From an uncultured Fretibacterium sp. (GTDB lineage: Bacteria > Synergistota > Synergistia > Synergistales > Aminobacteriaceae), in contig CAJPSE010000008.1 in assembly GCA_905373185.1 (NCBI GenBank), forward strand, positions 1 through 20,079: a stretch of 20,079 nt of DNA. Reading direction: 5' to 3'. Both the position numbers and the translations under genes were made by a program. Positions 6,642-14,292 of this stretch are shown in pieces. Every line of letters starts with the position of its first letter. Within the stretch, counting starts at the first letter, position 1. The notes under the pieces are model-generated. The model was not told where the DNA came from, searched no databases, and saw only the letters and a list, made by a program, of their open reading frames with translations.

Positions 6642-7889
6642 ATGAAGAATCGTTTCAGGAGACGGCTGGGTATCTTGGGGCTGGTTTTGCTTGCGCTGGC
6701 GGCGGCCTTCGCCCTGCCTGCGGCGGCGGGGACGAGGGATGGGGACGGGCTCCACGAGAGGGCCTTCCTCGCGGAGTACGCCGACTTCGGGGACGAGACC
6801 CCGAGCCTTGCGCTGGTCGAGGAACGCCTGGCGCAGATGGCCCGGGACCTCGGCTCCGAGGGGGAGAAGCGTTCCACGCGGAACCTGACCCTGCTGGACC
6901 TCGCCCTGAGGGCCTCCGGCATGGCGGAGACCGCTTACCCGATCGCGCCGCAGGAGCTCGAGAGGCTCTCCGCCCGCCTGGGGAAGCGTCCGGACGAGGC
7001 GGATGCGCGCAACCTCGCCGCGGCGAAGAGCATCGGCCTGATCGAGAACGAGAAGGACTGGGCCGCCGAGGCGGCCGTCCCCGTCCGGGAGGCGGTCCGG
7101 CTGCTCTATCGCGTCGTCGTGATCTCGAACGGAGGCGACCGCGCCCTGGGGCGCTCGGACGACCCCGAGATCTACGGCAGGCTCCAGTCGGCCTGGGATT
7201 CCTTCCGTCTCTTCGACGGGGGCAGGCTCTTCAACCTCGGGGTCAAGGCCATCGCCGACGGGGCCTCGACCGGCTACAACATCAAGTCGGACACCTTCGA
7301 CACCCGTTTCGCGTCCCTCTACACCCTGCAGTACGGGCACAGCGACATCCGCCACGCCAAGCAGCTGATAGCCCTTCTGAACGAGAAGGGGCTCGTCGCG
7401 AGGGTGGCGCTCGAGCCGAAGACCTCGTCCTACCGCTATCTGCCGGAGTGGGGCCCCGTCCCGGAGCCCTCGCGCCACTACAGGGTCGACAAGGTCCGAG
7501 AGGACCTCTACCTCGCCAGCGCGCTGGAGTACGACCTGAAGCTGGAGTTCCGGACCCTGAAGGAGAAGGACGCCTTCGACTCCCTCGTCCAGGCCCACGC
7601 CAAGAAGAACGACGCGAACCCCGAGGGCAGGGGCCTGCTTTACGGCTCCTGGTGGCAGCCGCTCTACAGCTCCCGGACGCCCATGGGGCCGGGGTACGAG
7701 AAGGTGGCGGAGAACGTGGTTCGCTCGGAGGCGAGCGTCGGATACCGCATGCACTCCTTCGTCCTCGAGGGCGGGGAACGGCGCTTCCGCACCGCGTTCC
7801 TCGCACTGGACCCCTCGCTGAAGATCGAGACGCGCCCCCGCTGGTGCAACGAGGCGTTCTATCGCTACCTGAAGGGAGAGCACCAATAG
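6642..7889 (+). CDS. Secreted protein of unknown function with SLH-like segment
   Basis: I do not recognise this 415-residue protein. Residues 1-29 form a clear signal peptide (RFRRR, hydrophobic core, AAA cut). Residues about 84-158 have a faint S-layer-homology pattern (an LLDLALRASGM helix, AAAKSIGLI, then PVREAVRLLYR), so attachment to the cell envelope is possible. The C-terminal half is a mixed alpha/beta domain rich in Tyr and Trp (YGSWWQPLY). No catalytic motif is evident. The start at 6642 is preferred over an in-frame upstream ATG at 6597 because AGGAGG (6627-6632) precedes it and the signal peptide begins there. It may have its own promoter at 6536. Confidence 0.7.
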   Translation: MKNRFRRRLGILGLVLLALAAAFALPAAAGTRDGDGLHERAFLAEYADFGDETPSLALVEERLAQMARDLGSEGEKRSTRNLTLLDLALRASGMAETAYPIAPQELERLSARLGKRPDEADARNLAAAKSIGLIENEKDWAAEAAVPVREAVRLLYRVVVISNGGDRALGRSDDPEIYGRLQSAWDSFRLFDGGRLFNLGVKAIADGASTGYNIKSDTFDTRFASLYTLQYGHSDIRHAKQLIALLNEKGLVARVALEPKTSSYRYLPEWGPVPEPSRHYRVDKVREDLYLASALEYDLKLEFRTLKEKDAFDSLVQAHAKKNDANPEGRGLLYGSWWQPLYSSRTPMGPGYEKVAENVVRSEASVGYRMHSFVLEGGERRFRTAFLALDPSLKIETRPRWCNEAFYRYLKGEHQ

Positions 7890-7983
7890 CGCTCGCGAAC
7901 CGGCGTTCCCTCGGAATACGGGGTGCGGCAGCGGCGAGGGCGCGGTGAAGGAGAAACAAGGAAGCGATGAAGGAGGCGATGTC

Positions 7984-9420
7984 ATGCCCTGGGTGTGGGC
8001 GGCCCTGATGCCGCATCCCCCGATCCTCGTCCCCGAGGTGGGGCGGGGCCGCGAGAACGAGGCTCGAGAAACCCTGAAGGGGCTGGAGCTCATGGTGGAG
8101 TCCCTGAGGGACCGGCGGCCCGACGCGCTGCTGGTCCTGTCCCCCCACCAGCCCTACGCGCCCGGGGCGCTCTTCCTCAACTCCGCCGGGCGCGCGACGG
8201 GGACACTGGCCCCCTTCGGCGCCCCGTCCGTGACGATCGGGCTCGCCTGCTCCCGGGAGCTCCGCCGGGCGGCCGCGGACCGCCTGTCCGCGTTGGGGGT
8301 CCGGATTCGGGAGGGGAGCCGACCCGACCTGACGAGCGATCAGGGGACCCTCGTGCCCCTGTACTTCCTGCGCCGAGCCTGGGGACGGGACGGAGAGAAT
8401 CCGCCGGAGAGCCTGCCGACGACCCTCCTGACCTCGCCCATCGGACTGACTCCGGACGAGGCCTTTTCCCTGGGGGAGAGGCTGGCGCTATTCGACGACG
8501 GCCTGCGCTGGGGACTGCTGGCCAGCGGCGACCTGTCGCATCGCCTGACACTGGACGCCCCGGCGGGCTACAGCCCCGAGGGACACGTGTTCGACGCCGC
8601 GGTCCTCGAGGCCCTGAGGTCCGCCGACGCCGGCCCCCTGATCTCGCTGTCCCCGGAGACGCTGAAGGCGGCGGGGGAGTGCGGCCTGCGCTCCGTCATG
8701 ACGATGCTGGGGCTCGCCGGTGCACTCCGCGGGGCGATCCAGGTGTTCTCCTACGAGGGCCCGTTCGGGGTGGGGTACTGCAACGCCCTCTGGGAACCGT
8801 CCGACACAGGTGCGTCTCATGGAGGTGTGTCTCATGAAGGCGCGGCCCACGGGGAGGCCACCGTCGGAAAGGCGCCGGAGGATCCTCCCTGCGTGCGTCT
8901 GGCGCGCAAGACGGTGACGCGCCTGCTGGAGGGACGCCCTCTGCCGGGCTCGGGAACGGAGGCGGCGCCCTCGGAGCTCTGGTCAGGACTCTTGATGGAG
9001 CGCCGCGCCTGCTTCGTCTCCATCAAGGCGCGGTCCGGGGCCCTGAGGGGCTGCATCGGCACCCTGGCCCCCTCGCAGCGCAGCCTGGATCGTGAGATCA
9101 TCGCCAATGCCGTGTCGGCCGCGACCCGCGACCCCCGTTTTCCGCCCATGACACGCGAGGAGCTCCCGGACGTCCTGTTCTCGGTGGATGTGCTCTCCGA
9201 CCCCGAGCCGGTGACGGACCTCGCCGATCTCGACCCCAGGGAGTGGGGCGTCATCGTCTCGAAGAGCGGACGGCGCGGAGTCCTCCTTCCCGACCTCGAG
9301 GGTGTGGACACGGTCGAGGACCAGCTCGCCATCGCGGCGCGGAAGGCGGGCATCGCCGACCTTCGGGGCATCTCCGTCGAACGGTTCCGGGTGGACCGCT
9401 TCAAGGAACGGGGGGCCTGA
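7984..9420 (+). CDS. amrA: LigB-type/MEMO-like domain fused to AMMECR1 (AmmeMemoRadiSam system protein A)
   Basis: A 478-residue two-domain protein. Residues 1-270 resemble class III extradiol dioxygenases and MEMO1, with PHPPILVPEVG (10-20), SPHQPY (53-58) and GDLSH (182-186) supplying candidate metal-binding histidines. Residues about 303-478 are an AMMECR1 domain with its hallmark LRGCIGTL (354-361). The linker (272-300) is low-complexity, rich in Gly, His, Ala and Ser. AMMECR1, MEMO and a radical-SAM protein recur together in bacteria and archaea with incompletely known function. The radical-SAM partner is not in this window. The start at ATG 7984 is chosen over GTG 7945 because AGGAGG at 7971-7976 is properly spaced and the MPWVWAALMPHPP start is family-like. 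Confidence 0.85.
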   Translation: MPWVWAALMPHPPILVPEVGRGRENEARETLKGLELMVESLRDRRPDALLVLSPHQPYAPGALFLNSAGRATGTLAPFGAPSVTIGLACSRELRRAAADRLSALGVRIREGSRPDLTSDQGTLVPLYFLRRAWGRDGENPPESLPTTLLTSPIGLTPDEAFSLGERLALFDDGLRWGLLASGDLSHRLTLDAPAGYSPEGHVFDAAVLEALRSADAGPLISLSPETLKAAGECGLRSVMTMLGLAGALRGAIQVFSYEGPFGVGYCNALWEPSDTGASHGGVSHEGAAHGEATVGKAPEDPPCVRLARKTVTRLLEGRPLPGSGTEAAPSELWSGLLMERRACFVSIKARSGALRGCIGTLAPSQRSLDREIIANAVSAATRDPRFPPMTREELPDVLFSVDVLSDPEPVTDLADLDPREWGVIVSKSGRRGVLLPDLEGVDTVEDQLAIAARKAGIADLRGISVERFRVDRFKERGA

Positions 9421-9482
9421 CCCCGCACCATCGCCACCAGTAAACAATTTGGAAATGGCATGGCCCGTTCAAAATCATTTTA

Positions 9483-9512
9483 CCGCCACAGGGGCCTCGG
9501 TCCCTGCGGCGG
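9483..9512. other. Isolated hairpin downstream of the AMMECR1 gene
   Basis: CCGCC and CAGGG (9483-9493) pair with CCCTG and GGCGG (9502-9512) around one A/C mismatch, with a CCTCGG loop. No T run follows. It may stabilise the 3' end of the upstream mRNA. Confidence 0.4.
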
Positions 9513-9562
9513 CGGCCGCGTTGTGCCGCATCGTAAGGAAAGATTGTGGAAAAATAAGAAAT

Positions 9563-9608
9563 AAAAAGAAGGAGGTTGGCACAACATGGTGCCAGCCTCC
9601 TTCTTTTT
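9563..9608. terminator. Bidirectional terminator shared by amrA and small RNA B
   Basis: A 20-bp arm, 9563-9582, pairs with 9589-9608 around a 6-nt loop. It is flanked by five A on one side and five T on the other, so it reads as an intrinsic terminator on both strands. The single irregular pair is a G-U on the + transcript and a C/A mismatch on the - transcript. It lies between convergent transcripts. Confidence 0.88.
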
Positions 9609-9727
9609 GAGGGGGGTTCCAAACGACCGAACAAGAACGAGGGGGTATGCCTACTTTCGCCTTTCGGGGCCGATATTTCCAGGAGAGGACCCCTGAGGCT
9701 TTCGGCACTCGTCGTTTGTTTGTAACA
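9563..9727 (-). ncRNA. Structured small RNA of unknown class, copy B
   Basis: Second copy of the small RNA at 57-215, transcribed leftward from a consensus promoter and ending in the 20-bp terminator. It aligns without gaps to copy A (x = 9784 minus the copy A coordinate). The predicted stems are kept: P1 gains a G-C pair at the position matching copy A 76/143, and P3 becomes GCCU/AGGC in place of GCCC/GGGC. An alternative pairing, CAAACGAC near the 5' end with GUCGUUUG near the 3' end, is perfect here but has one mismatch in copy A. No gene follows on this strand before the converging amrA gene, so the RNA probably acts in trans. Ends are inferred. Confidence 0.75.
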
Positions 9728-9780
9728 GCGAACATTATACAGGTCATCCCCATAATGTCAAGAGGAAATATAGGATTTAA
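9605..9780 (-). repeat. Inverted repeat, copy B (small-RNA gene)
   Basis: Inverted counterpart of 4-179, with exact blocks at 9731-9768 and 9605-9646. It is placed about 9.4 kb from copy A and brackets the genes between 365 and 9420. Confidence 0.9.
9734..9761 (-). promoter_or_regulatory. Consensus sigma-70 promoter of small RNA B
   Basis: On the - strand, TTGACA (9761-9756) and TATAAT (9739-9734) are 16 bp apart, with the same spacer as copy A. Predicted start is near 9727. Confidence 0.85.
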
Positions 9781-9919
9781 AAAGAGTATCACAAATGCCG
9801 TGTATTACGGATATTACGCTGCCTTTTTCCTGGGGGCGAGGACAAAATGGATGGGGAATCCTAAAAATGAGCTCCGAACTTCCTTCCCGCGGGGCAGAGC
9901 GAATGCGCTCGGCCAGCCC

Positions 9920-9947
9920 CTGAAAAGCGCATTTGTTGTACCATAAT
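9920..9947 (+). promoter_or_regulatory. Candidate promoter for the DUF5058 operon
   Basis: CTGAAA (9920-9925) and CATAAT (9942-9947) are spaced by 16 bp, 100 nt upstream of the first gene. It is divergent from the small RNA B promoter. The rest of 9781-9990 shows nothing else recognisable. Confidence 0.4.
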
Positions 9948-10050
9948 CAATGAATGTTTTTGTTTGTGGCATCCCTTGCAGGGCCGGAGGGCGGCATGAA
10001 AGATGGCGCGGAAGGGGAAGCGCCGCAAAAAATTCAAAGAGGAAATGAGG

Positions 10051-10764
10051 ATGGCAATGGAGCAGGTCAACTATCTGGAAATAGCCAACAGCTTTTGGCT
10101 CTGGCTGGCGACGGGTGCGGCCGTCGCCGTGGTGTTCGTCCAGGCGTTTCTCTTCGCCCGCAAGTCCTACGGCGAAGGCCTGGAGCTGGGGCTGACCCGG
10201 CAGCAGATGAACGATGCCATCAAGAGCAGCGCCATCACGGCCCTGGGCCCCTCCTTCGTGGTGTTGAGCTCCATGATCGCTCTGCTGGTCTCGGTGGGCG
10301 GTCCCATGGCGTGGATGCGGCTCTCCTTCATCGGCTCGGCGCAGTTCGAGATGATGGCGATGAACTTCGGCACTCAGGCCGTCGGCGTCACCGTAGGGCA
10401 GGATCCCATGACGCTCATGGCCTTCGCCAGTGCCGTCTGGACCATGACCCTGGGGTCCATCGGATGGATCCTCGTCGCCACCTTCAGTGCGGACAAGATG
10501 GACAGGGTCCAGCAGAAGTTCTCCGGCAACGACACCGCCCTGATGGGCGTCATCGCCACGGCGGCGGTGCTCGCCGCATTTGGGGCCAACAGCGCGACCC
10601 ACCTCGTCGCCCTCAACAAAAACACCGTCTCCTGCGTGGCGGGCGGACTCATCATGCTGATCCTGGGGCCCCTGGCCGATCGGAAGAACATCAAATGGCT
10701 GAGGGAATGGGCCCTGTTCTTCGCCCTGATGGGCGGGATGCTGGTCGCAGTCCTCTGGCCGTAG
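10051..10764 (+). CDS. DUF5058 family membrane protein
   Basis: About 238 residues with roughly six hydrophobic segments. YLEIANSFWLWLATG near the start and the LTRQQMNDAIKSSAITALGPS stretch match the DUF5058 family as I know it. Function is not established; a transport role is likely from context because a second membrane protein and an M20 amidohydrolase follow. The start is uncertain: in-frame ATGs occur at 10003, 10045, 10051 and 10057. I chose 10051 because AGAGGA (10038-10043) lies 7 nt upstream; 10057 would also suit the family N-terminus, and 10003 would add a very basic, unlikely leader. It precedes the next gene by 36 nt. Confidence 0.75.
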   Translation: MAMEQVNYLEIANSFWLWLATGAAVAVVFVQAFLFARKSYGEGLELGLTRQQMNDAIKSSAITALGPSFVVLSSMIALLVSVGGPMAWMRLSFIGSAQFEMMAMNFGTQAVGVTVGQDPMTLMAFASAVWTMTLGSIGWILVATFSADKMDRVQQKFSGNDTALMGVIATAAVLAAFGANSATHLVALNKNTVSCVAGGLIMLILGPLADRKNIKWLREWALFFALMGGMLVAVLWP

Positions 10765-10800
10765 GACACCGGACGATACCGATCTCGGGAGGTCGAAAAA

Positions 10801-11472
10801 ATGAACGAGAAAAGCTACGACAACGATTATCTGCCCAGCATCATCCGATGGGGGCGCATCACCAACTTCGCCGGCATCCTTCTGGCCTTTGGGCCGGCGC
10901 TGGTCCTGCTGGTCGTGTTCGGTGTCATCCCGCCCCTCTCCGCCATCGTCAACGGGTTCATCGGCATCGCCTCGGCCGTGGGCGTGGTCTGGTTCGTCGA
11001 GCCCATCTCCTATTTCCCCATCATCGGCGTCAGCGGGACCTACATGGCCTTCATCTCGGGCAACGTGGGAAATTTACGCATCCCCTGCGCCATGGTGGCC
11101 CAGAAGATCGCCGGGGTGGAGCCCGGCAGTCGTGAGGGCAGCATCGTGGCGACCCTGGGGATGGCCGTCTCGATCGTGATCAACACCATCTTCCTCACCG
11201 CGGGAGCGATCGCCGGGGCCCAGATCCTCCAGCAGCTCCCCCAGCCCGTCGTGAAGGCTCTGCAGCTCCTGCTCCCCGCCCTGTTCGGAGCGGTCTTCAT
11301 GCAGTTCGCGCTGAAGAAGCTGAAACTGGCCGTCATCGTCCTGCTGATCTCCATCCTCCTCGTTCTGGGCGCGAAGTACAGGCTGTATCCCGCCTTCGTC
11401 TCCACCCTGGGGGCCGTCTTCGCCAGCATCGCCGTGGGCGTGCTCCTCCACAAGAAGGGGCTGCTCGGGTAA
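10801..11472 (+). CDS. Multi-pass membrane protein, DUF5058 partner
   Basis: A 223-residue protein with about five or six hydrophobic segments and a glycine/proline-rich FVEPISYFPIIGVSGTYMAF stretch (66-85) that looks like a substrate or re-entrant region. I cannot name its family with confidence. GGGAGGT stands 7-8 nt before ATG. It is 36 nt after the DUF5058 gene, so the two are probably co-transcribed and may form one two-subunit carrier. The amidohydrolase gene begins 62 nt later. Confidence 0.65.
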   Translation: MNEKSYDNDYLPSIIRWGRITNFAGILLAFGPALVLLVVFGVIPPLSAIVNGFIGIASAVGVVWFVEPISYFPIIGVSGTYMAFISGNVGNLRIPCAMVAQKIAGVEPGSREGSIVATLGMAVSIVINTIFLTAGAIAGAQILQQLPQPVVKALQLLLPALFGAVFMQFALKKLKLAVIVLLISILLVLGAKYRLYPAFVSTLGAVFASIAVGVLLHKKGLLG

Positions 11473-11534
11473 CGCTCGAACACGACGCGAAGGTATCGAA
11501 CGTCGGTGGACATGGGAGAGGAGGGACGGCGAAG

Positions 11535-12977
11535 GTGGATAAAGCCAGGACAGACAAAACGAGGACGGATAAAACGAAGATGGATAAAAAGGCGATTTTG
11601 ACGTGGATAGACGAGAACCGCACCCCCTTCGAGGCGCTGGCCCTGAAGATATGGGGAGCTCCCGAGCTCGCGTATCAGGAGCACGAGACGTCCCGGCTCC
11701 AGATGGAGTTCCTTCGGCAGCGCGGCTTCGAGGTCACCCAAAAGGGGGACATGCCGACCGCCTTCATGGCGGAGTGGGGAACCGGCGGGCCGACCATCGG
11801 TATTCTGGGCGAGTACGACGCCCTGGCCGGGATGTCCCAGACCGTGAGCGCCGAAATCGAGGCTGTGGTGCCGAAGGCCCCGGGGCACGGCTGCGGGCAC
11901 AACCTGCTGGGCGTCGGCGGGCTGTTCGCCGCCTGCGCGGCGAAGGAGGCCCTTGCCGCTCATGGGGTCAAGGGCACGGTGCGCTATTACGGCTGTCCCG
12001 CCGAGGAGGTCTTGACCGGAAAGGGCGATATGACGAAGGCCGGATATTTTCTGGACGGGACGGATGTGGCCTTGACCTGGCACCCGAACGACAGCAGTTC
12101 CGTCACCGCCGCCACCCTGACCGCAATGGCCTCGGCGAAGTTTCGCTTCAAGGGAATCTCCGCCCACGCCGGCGGCGCTCCCGAGGCCGGCCGCAGCGCC
12201 CTGGACGCGGTGGAGCTGATGAACGTCGGCGCCAACTACCTGCGGGAGCACATGGTCGCGCAGGACCGCCTGCACTACGTCATCACGAACGGAGGACTCG
12301 CCCCCAACATCGTTCCATCCGAGGCGGAGGTCTGGTACTTCGCCAGGGCCCCGCACGACGGCGAGCTGGCCTCCCTCTGGAGGCGCCTGGTGAAGGTGGC
12401 GAGGGGCGCGGCCCTGATGACCGAGACCGACGTGGAGATAGAGCTCCTGGGCGGCTGCTACAACACCTTGCCCAACCTGGTTCTGAACGGGGTTCTGGAG
12501 AAGAACCTGTGCGAATTCGCCGGGCCCGTCTCCTACAGCGAGGAGGAGAGGCAATTCGCCCTCGAGATCCAGAACTCCCTTCCCGAAGGGCAGCGCGACG
12601 CCGCCCTGAGCCGAATGCCCGAGGGAAGCGAGACGCTCCTGAACACGACCCCCCTGCCCTGCTTCGATGCGGGGCGGTTCGTGATGGCCTCGTCCGACGT
12701 CGGCGACGTGGCGAACATCATGCCGACCTCCATGATCTGGGCGGCGACGTGGCCACTGGGCGTTCCGCCCCACTCCTGGCAGGCCGTGGCCTGCGCGGGA
12801 TGCTCCCTGGGGCTCAAGGGCATGGTCCTGGCGGCGAAGGCCCTCGCGGGGTCGGTCTACGACCTGGTGTCCGACCCCGACATCGTCCGCAGGGCCAGGG
12901 AGGAGTTCGACGCGCGGCGAAGGGGAAAGGCCTACCGCCCCATTGGGGAGCTTCTGGGTTCGGGCGACGCGGAATAG
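11535..12977 (+). CDS. M20-family amidohydrolase, AbgB-like
   Basis: A 480-residue zinc amidohydrolase of the M20D aminoacylase/carboxypeptidase group. Length and motifs resemble AbgB, a subunit of p-aminobenzoyl-glutamate hydrolase. Visible motifs: GEYDALAGM (92-100), GHGCGHNLLG (117-126, metal ligands Cys120 and His122), AEE (156-158), WHPN (His183), and the dimerisation-domain signature ISAHAGGAPEAGRSALDA (208-225). A late PPHSW supplies the last histidine. It probably cleaves N-acyl or aryl-amide bonds of amino acids in the cytoplasm. The GTG at 11535 is favoured because AGGAGGG precedes it by 9 nt. ATG 11580 would remove a lysine-rich N-terminus built from DKTRT-type repeats. No AbgA homologue is adjacent, so it may act alone. 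Confidence 0.85.
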   Translation: MDKARTDKTRTDKTKMDKKAILTWIDENRTPFEALALKIWGAPELAYQEHETSRLQMEFLRQRGFEVTQKGDMPTAFMAEWGTGGPTIGILGEYDALAGMSQTVSAEIEAVVPKAPGHGCGHNLLGVGGLFAACAAKEALAAHGVKGTVRYYGCPAEEVLTGKGDMTKAGYFLDGTDVALTWHPNDSSSVTAATLTAMASAKFRFKGISAHAGGAPEAGRSALDAVELMNVGANYLREHMVAQDRLHYVITNGGLAPNIVPSEAEVWYFARAPHDGELASLWRRLVKVARGAALMTETDVEIELLGGCYNTLPNLVLNGVLEKNLCEFAGPVSYSEEERQFALEIQNSLPEGQRDAALSRMPEGSETLLNTTPLPCFDAGRFVMASSDVGDVANIMPTSMIWAATWPLGVPPHSWQAVACAGCSLGLKGMVLAAKALAGSVYDLVSDPDIVRRAREEFDARRRGKAYRPIGELLGSGDAE

Positions 12978-12990
12978 GCCTCATTCGGCA

Positions 12991-13028
12991 AAGCGCCGGC
13001 GGGAAACTTCATCCCCGCCGGCGCTTCT
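12991..13028. terminator. Hairpin between convergent genes
   Basis: A 13-bp perfect stem pairs 12991-13003 with 13014-13026, with a 10-nt loop. Short T stretches lie on either side, so it probably ends both the amidohydrolase and the opposing methyltransferase transcripts. Confidence 0.7.
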
Positions 13029-13076
13029 CGATGGCCCGTCGATCCATCCTTTCCTTTTTCGCTCGAAGGGCCGTTC

Positions 13077-13946
13077 CTATTTGGAGGGCTGTTCCTGCAG
13101 GATTTTATAGAGCAGCATCCTCGCGCCCTTGGCCAGCGGGGGGATGAGGTTGAGCAGGACGGCCCAGCCCCAGCGGCGCAGCTCCTGGTTCACGTAATAC
13201 TCGGCCTCCACGAACTTCAGCGCGGGGTCCCAGCTCTCGATGTCCCTGAGATCGCCGAGCCCCCAGTTGAACCGCACGTCGTCCCCGTACTCCCGAATCG
13301 AGTCGTGCATCTTGGAGTTTCGGGCCATCCAGGGCGAGACCGCGTCGAAATGCAGCTCGCCGCCGGGGAAGCGTTGGGCCAGGTTCCGGAACAGGCCCTC
13401 GATGTCCGGCTCCTGCAGGTACATCAGAACACCCTCCATGATGAAGGCGAAGCGGTGTCCCGGATAGCGCTCCAGCAGCTCGTCCATCCAGGCCGTCTCG
13501 AACATCGAGGCGCCGATCTGCGGGTTGCGCTCCGAGCCCGGAAGAAAGCGCTCCCTCACGGCCATGACGTCCGGCAGGTCCAGGTCCACCTGCACGCCCT
13601 TGCCCGAGTCCGTCCGCAGGAAGCGGTCGTCCAGCCCGCAGGCCAGATGCACGACCACGGGCCTGTCCCATTCCGCGAGGATGCGCCGCGTCTGGCGGTC
13701 GAAGCGGCGCACACGGATGACCGTCCCCACCTGCGACATCCTCTTGTCCCGAAAGCGGGACATGTCCACGCCGAGCTTCTCCAGGATCTCGACCGCCTTG
13801 GGGTCCTCGATGATACGGTCGGGGCGCCGGGTCTCCTGCGCCTTGAAGTACAGCGTCAGGAGCGACGTCTCCGAGATGGGGCTCTTGAAATCGAGCTCAC
13901 CCTGCGCTTTCCTGGCCTCATCCACATTTGCGTTTGCACCAGCCAT
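13077..13946 (-). CDS. Class I SAM-dependent methyltransferase, leucine carboxyl methyltransferase (LCMT/Tcmp) type
   Basis: A 289-residue methyltransferase of the COG3315-like O-methyltransferase group. The N-terminal signature LYFKAQETRRPD (32-43), the SAM-binding motif VVVHLACGLDDRF (97-109), the acidic VDLDLPDV (120-127) and FIMEGVLMYL, with its catalytic-domain position after 160, all fit. The methyl acceptor is unknown; relatives modify carboxyl or hydroxyl groups of small molecules. GAAGGAGGT on the - strand about 9 nt before ATG fixes the start. It is a single-gene unit, convergent with the M20 gene and divergent from the membrane protein at 14293. A weak TTGACT-like -35 is visible upstream but has no matching -10. 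Confidence 0.85.
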   Translation of the reverse strand: MAGANANVDEARKAQGELDFKSPISETSLLTLYFKAQETRRPDRIIEDPKAVEILEKLGVDMSRFRDKRMSQVGTVIRVRRFDRQTRRILAEWDRPVVVHLACGLDDRFLRTDSGKGVQVDLDLPDVMAVRERFLPGSERNPQIGASMFETAWMDELLERYPGHRFAFIMEGVLMYLQEPDIEGLFRNLAQRFPGGELHFDAVSPWMARNSKMHDSIREYGDDVRFNWGLGDLRDIESWDPALKFVEAEYYVNQELRRWGWAVLLNLIPPLAKGARMLLYKILQEQPSK

Positions 13947-14292
13947 ATTTGAATCGACCTCCTTCGCCCTGGGGCGCCCAAAGGGGAAAACCCCTCACGT
14001 TCGCTCCCTCATGTTCGATGGATGCAACATTGATGAGGCTAATACTTCTTTACGGGAAAGTCAACACCGGTTCGATTTCCCGAGCGCCGCGGCAATTCAG
14101 CTGCAAAAGGCCCGTTCCCGAGACGCCGTTCTGTGCAGAAGGTTCTTTTCATGGCCCGAACATGCTAAACTCGATTATGGCGCAACCTGCCGGGCATGGA
14201 CGGCTGCCTGGCCTCGCCGGCGGCGGGCCCGAGCCGGGAGTGGGGTACGCGGGGCACGATCCCGAATATCGGCGACCGAAGGAGTGACAACG
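13947..14292. other. Intergenic region between divergent genes
   Basis: 346 nt hold the leader of the methyltransferase gene (-) and the presumed promoter of the membrane-protein gene (+). A small GGGG-AAAA-CCCC hairpin lies near 13981-13992, and a GC-rich, structured stretch near 14205-14245. I see no ORF with support and no RNA gene with a promoter and terminator. Confidence 0.5.
14143..14171 (+). promoter_or_regulatory. Weak candidate promoter for the gene at 14293
   Basis: TTCTTT (14143-14148) and TAAACT (14166-14171), 17 bp apart, with TGC directly before the -10 as an extended element. Match to consensus is poor, so this is tentative. Confidence 0.3.

Noticed and set aside
5598-8093. 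An 831-codon open frame on the - strand
   Set aside because: It lies antisense to the PgsW-like and secreted-protein genes, is rich in Arg, Gly and Pro, and has no family motif. It is a by-product of high GC at third codon positions.
4-9780. A composite transposon with inverted ends
   Set aside because: The repeats are complete RNA genes with promoter and terminator, there is no transposase, and no target-site duplication can be seen.
9647-9946. A 99-codon + strand ORF over the promoter of small RNA B
   Set aside because: It is antisense to a conserved promoter and RNA; no ribosome site and no recognisable domain.
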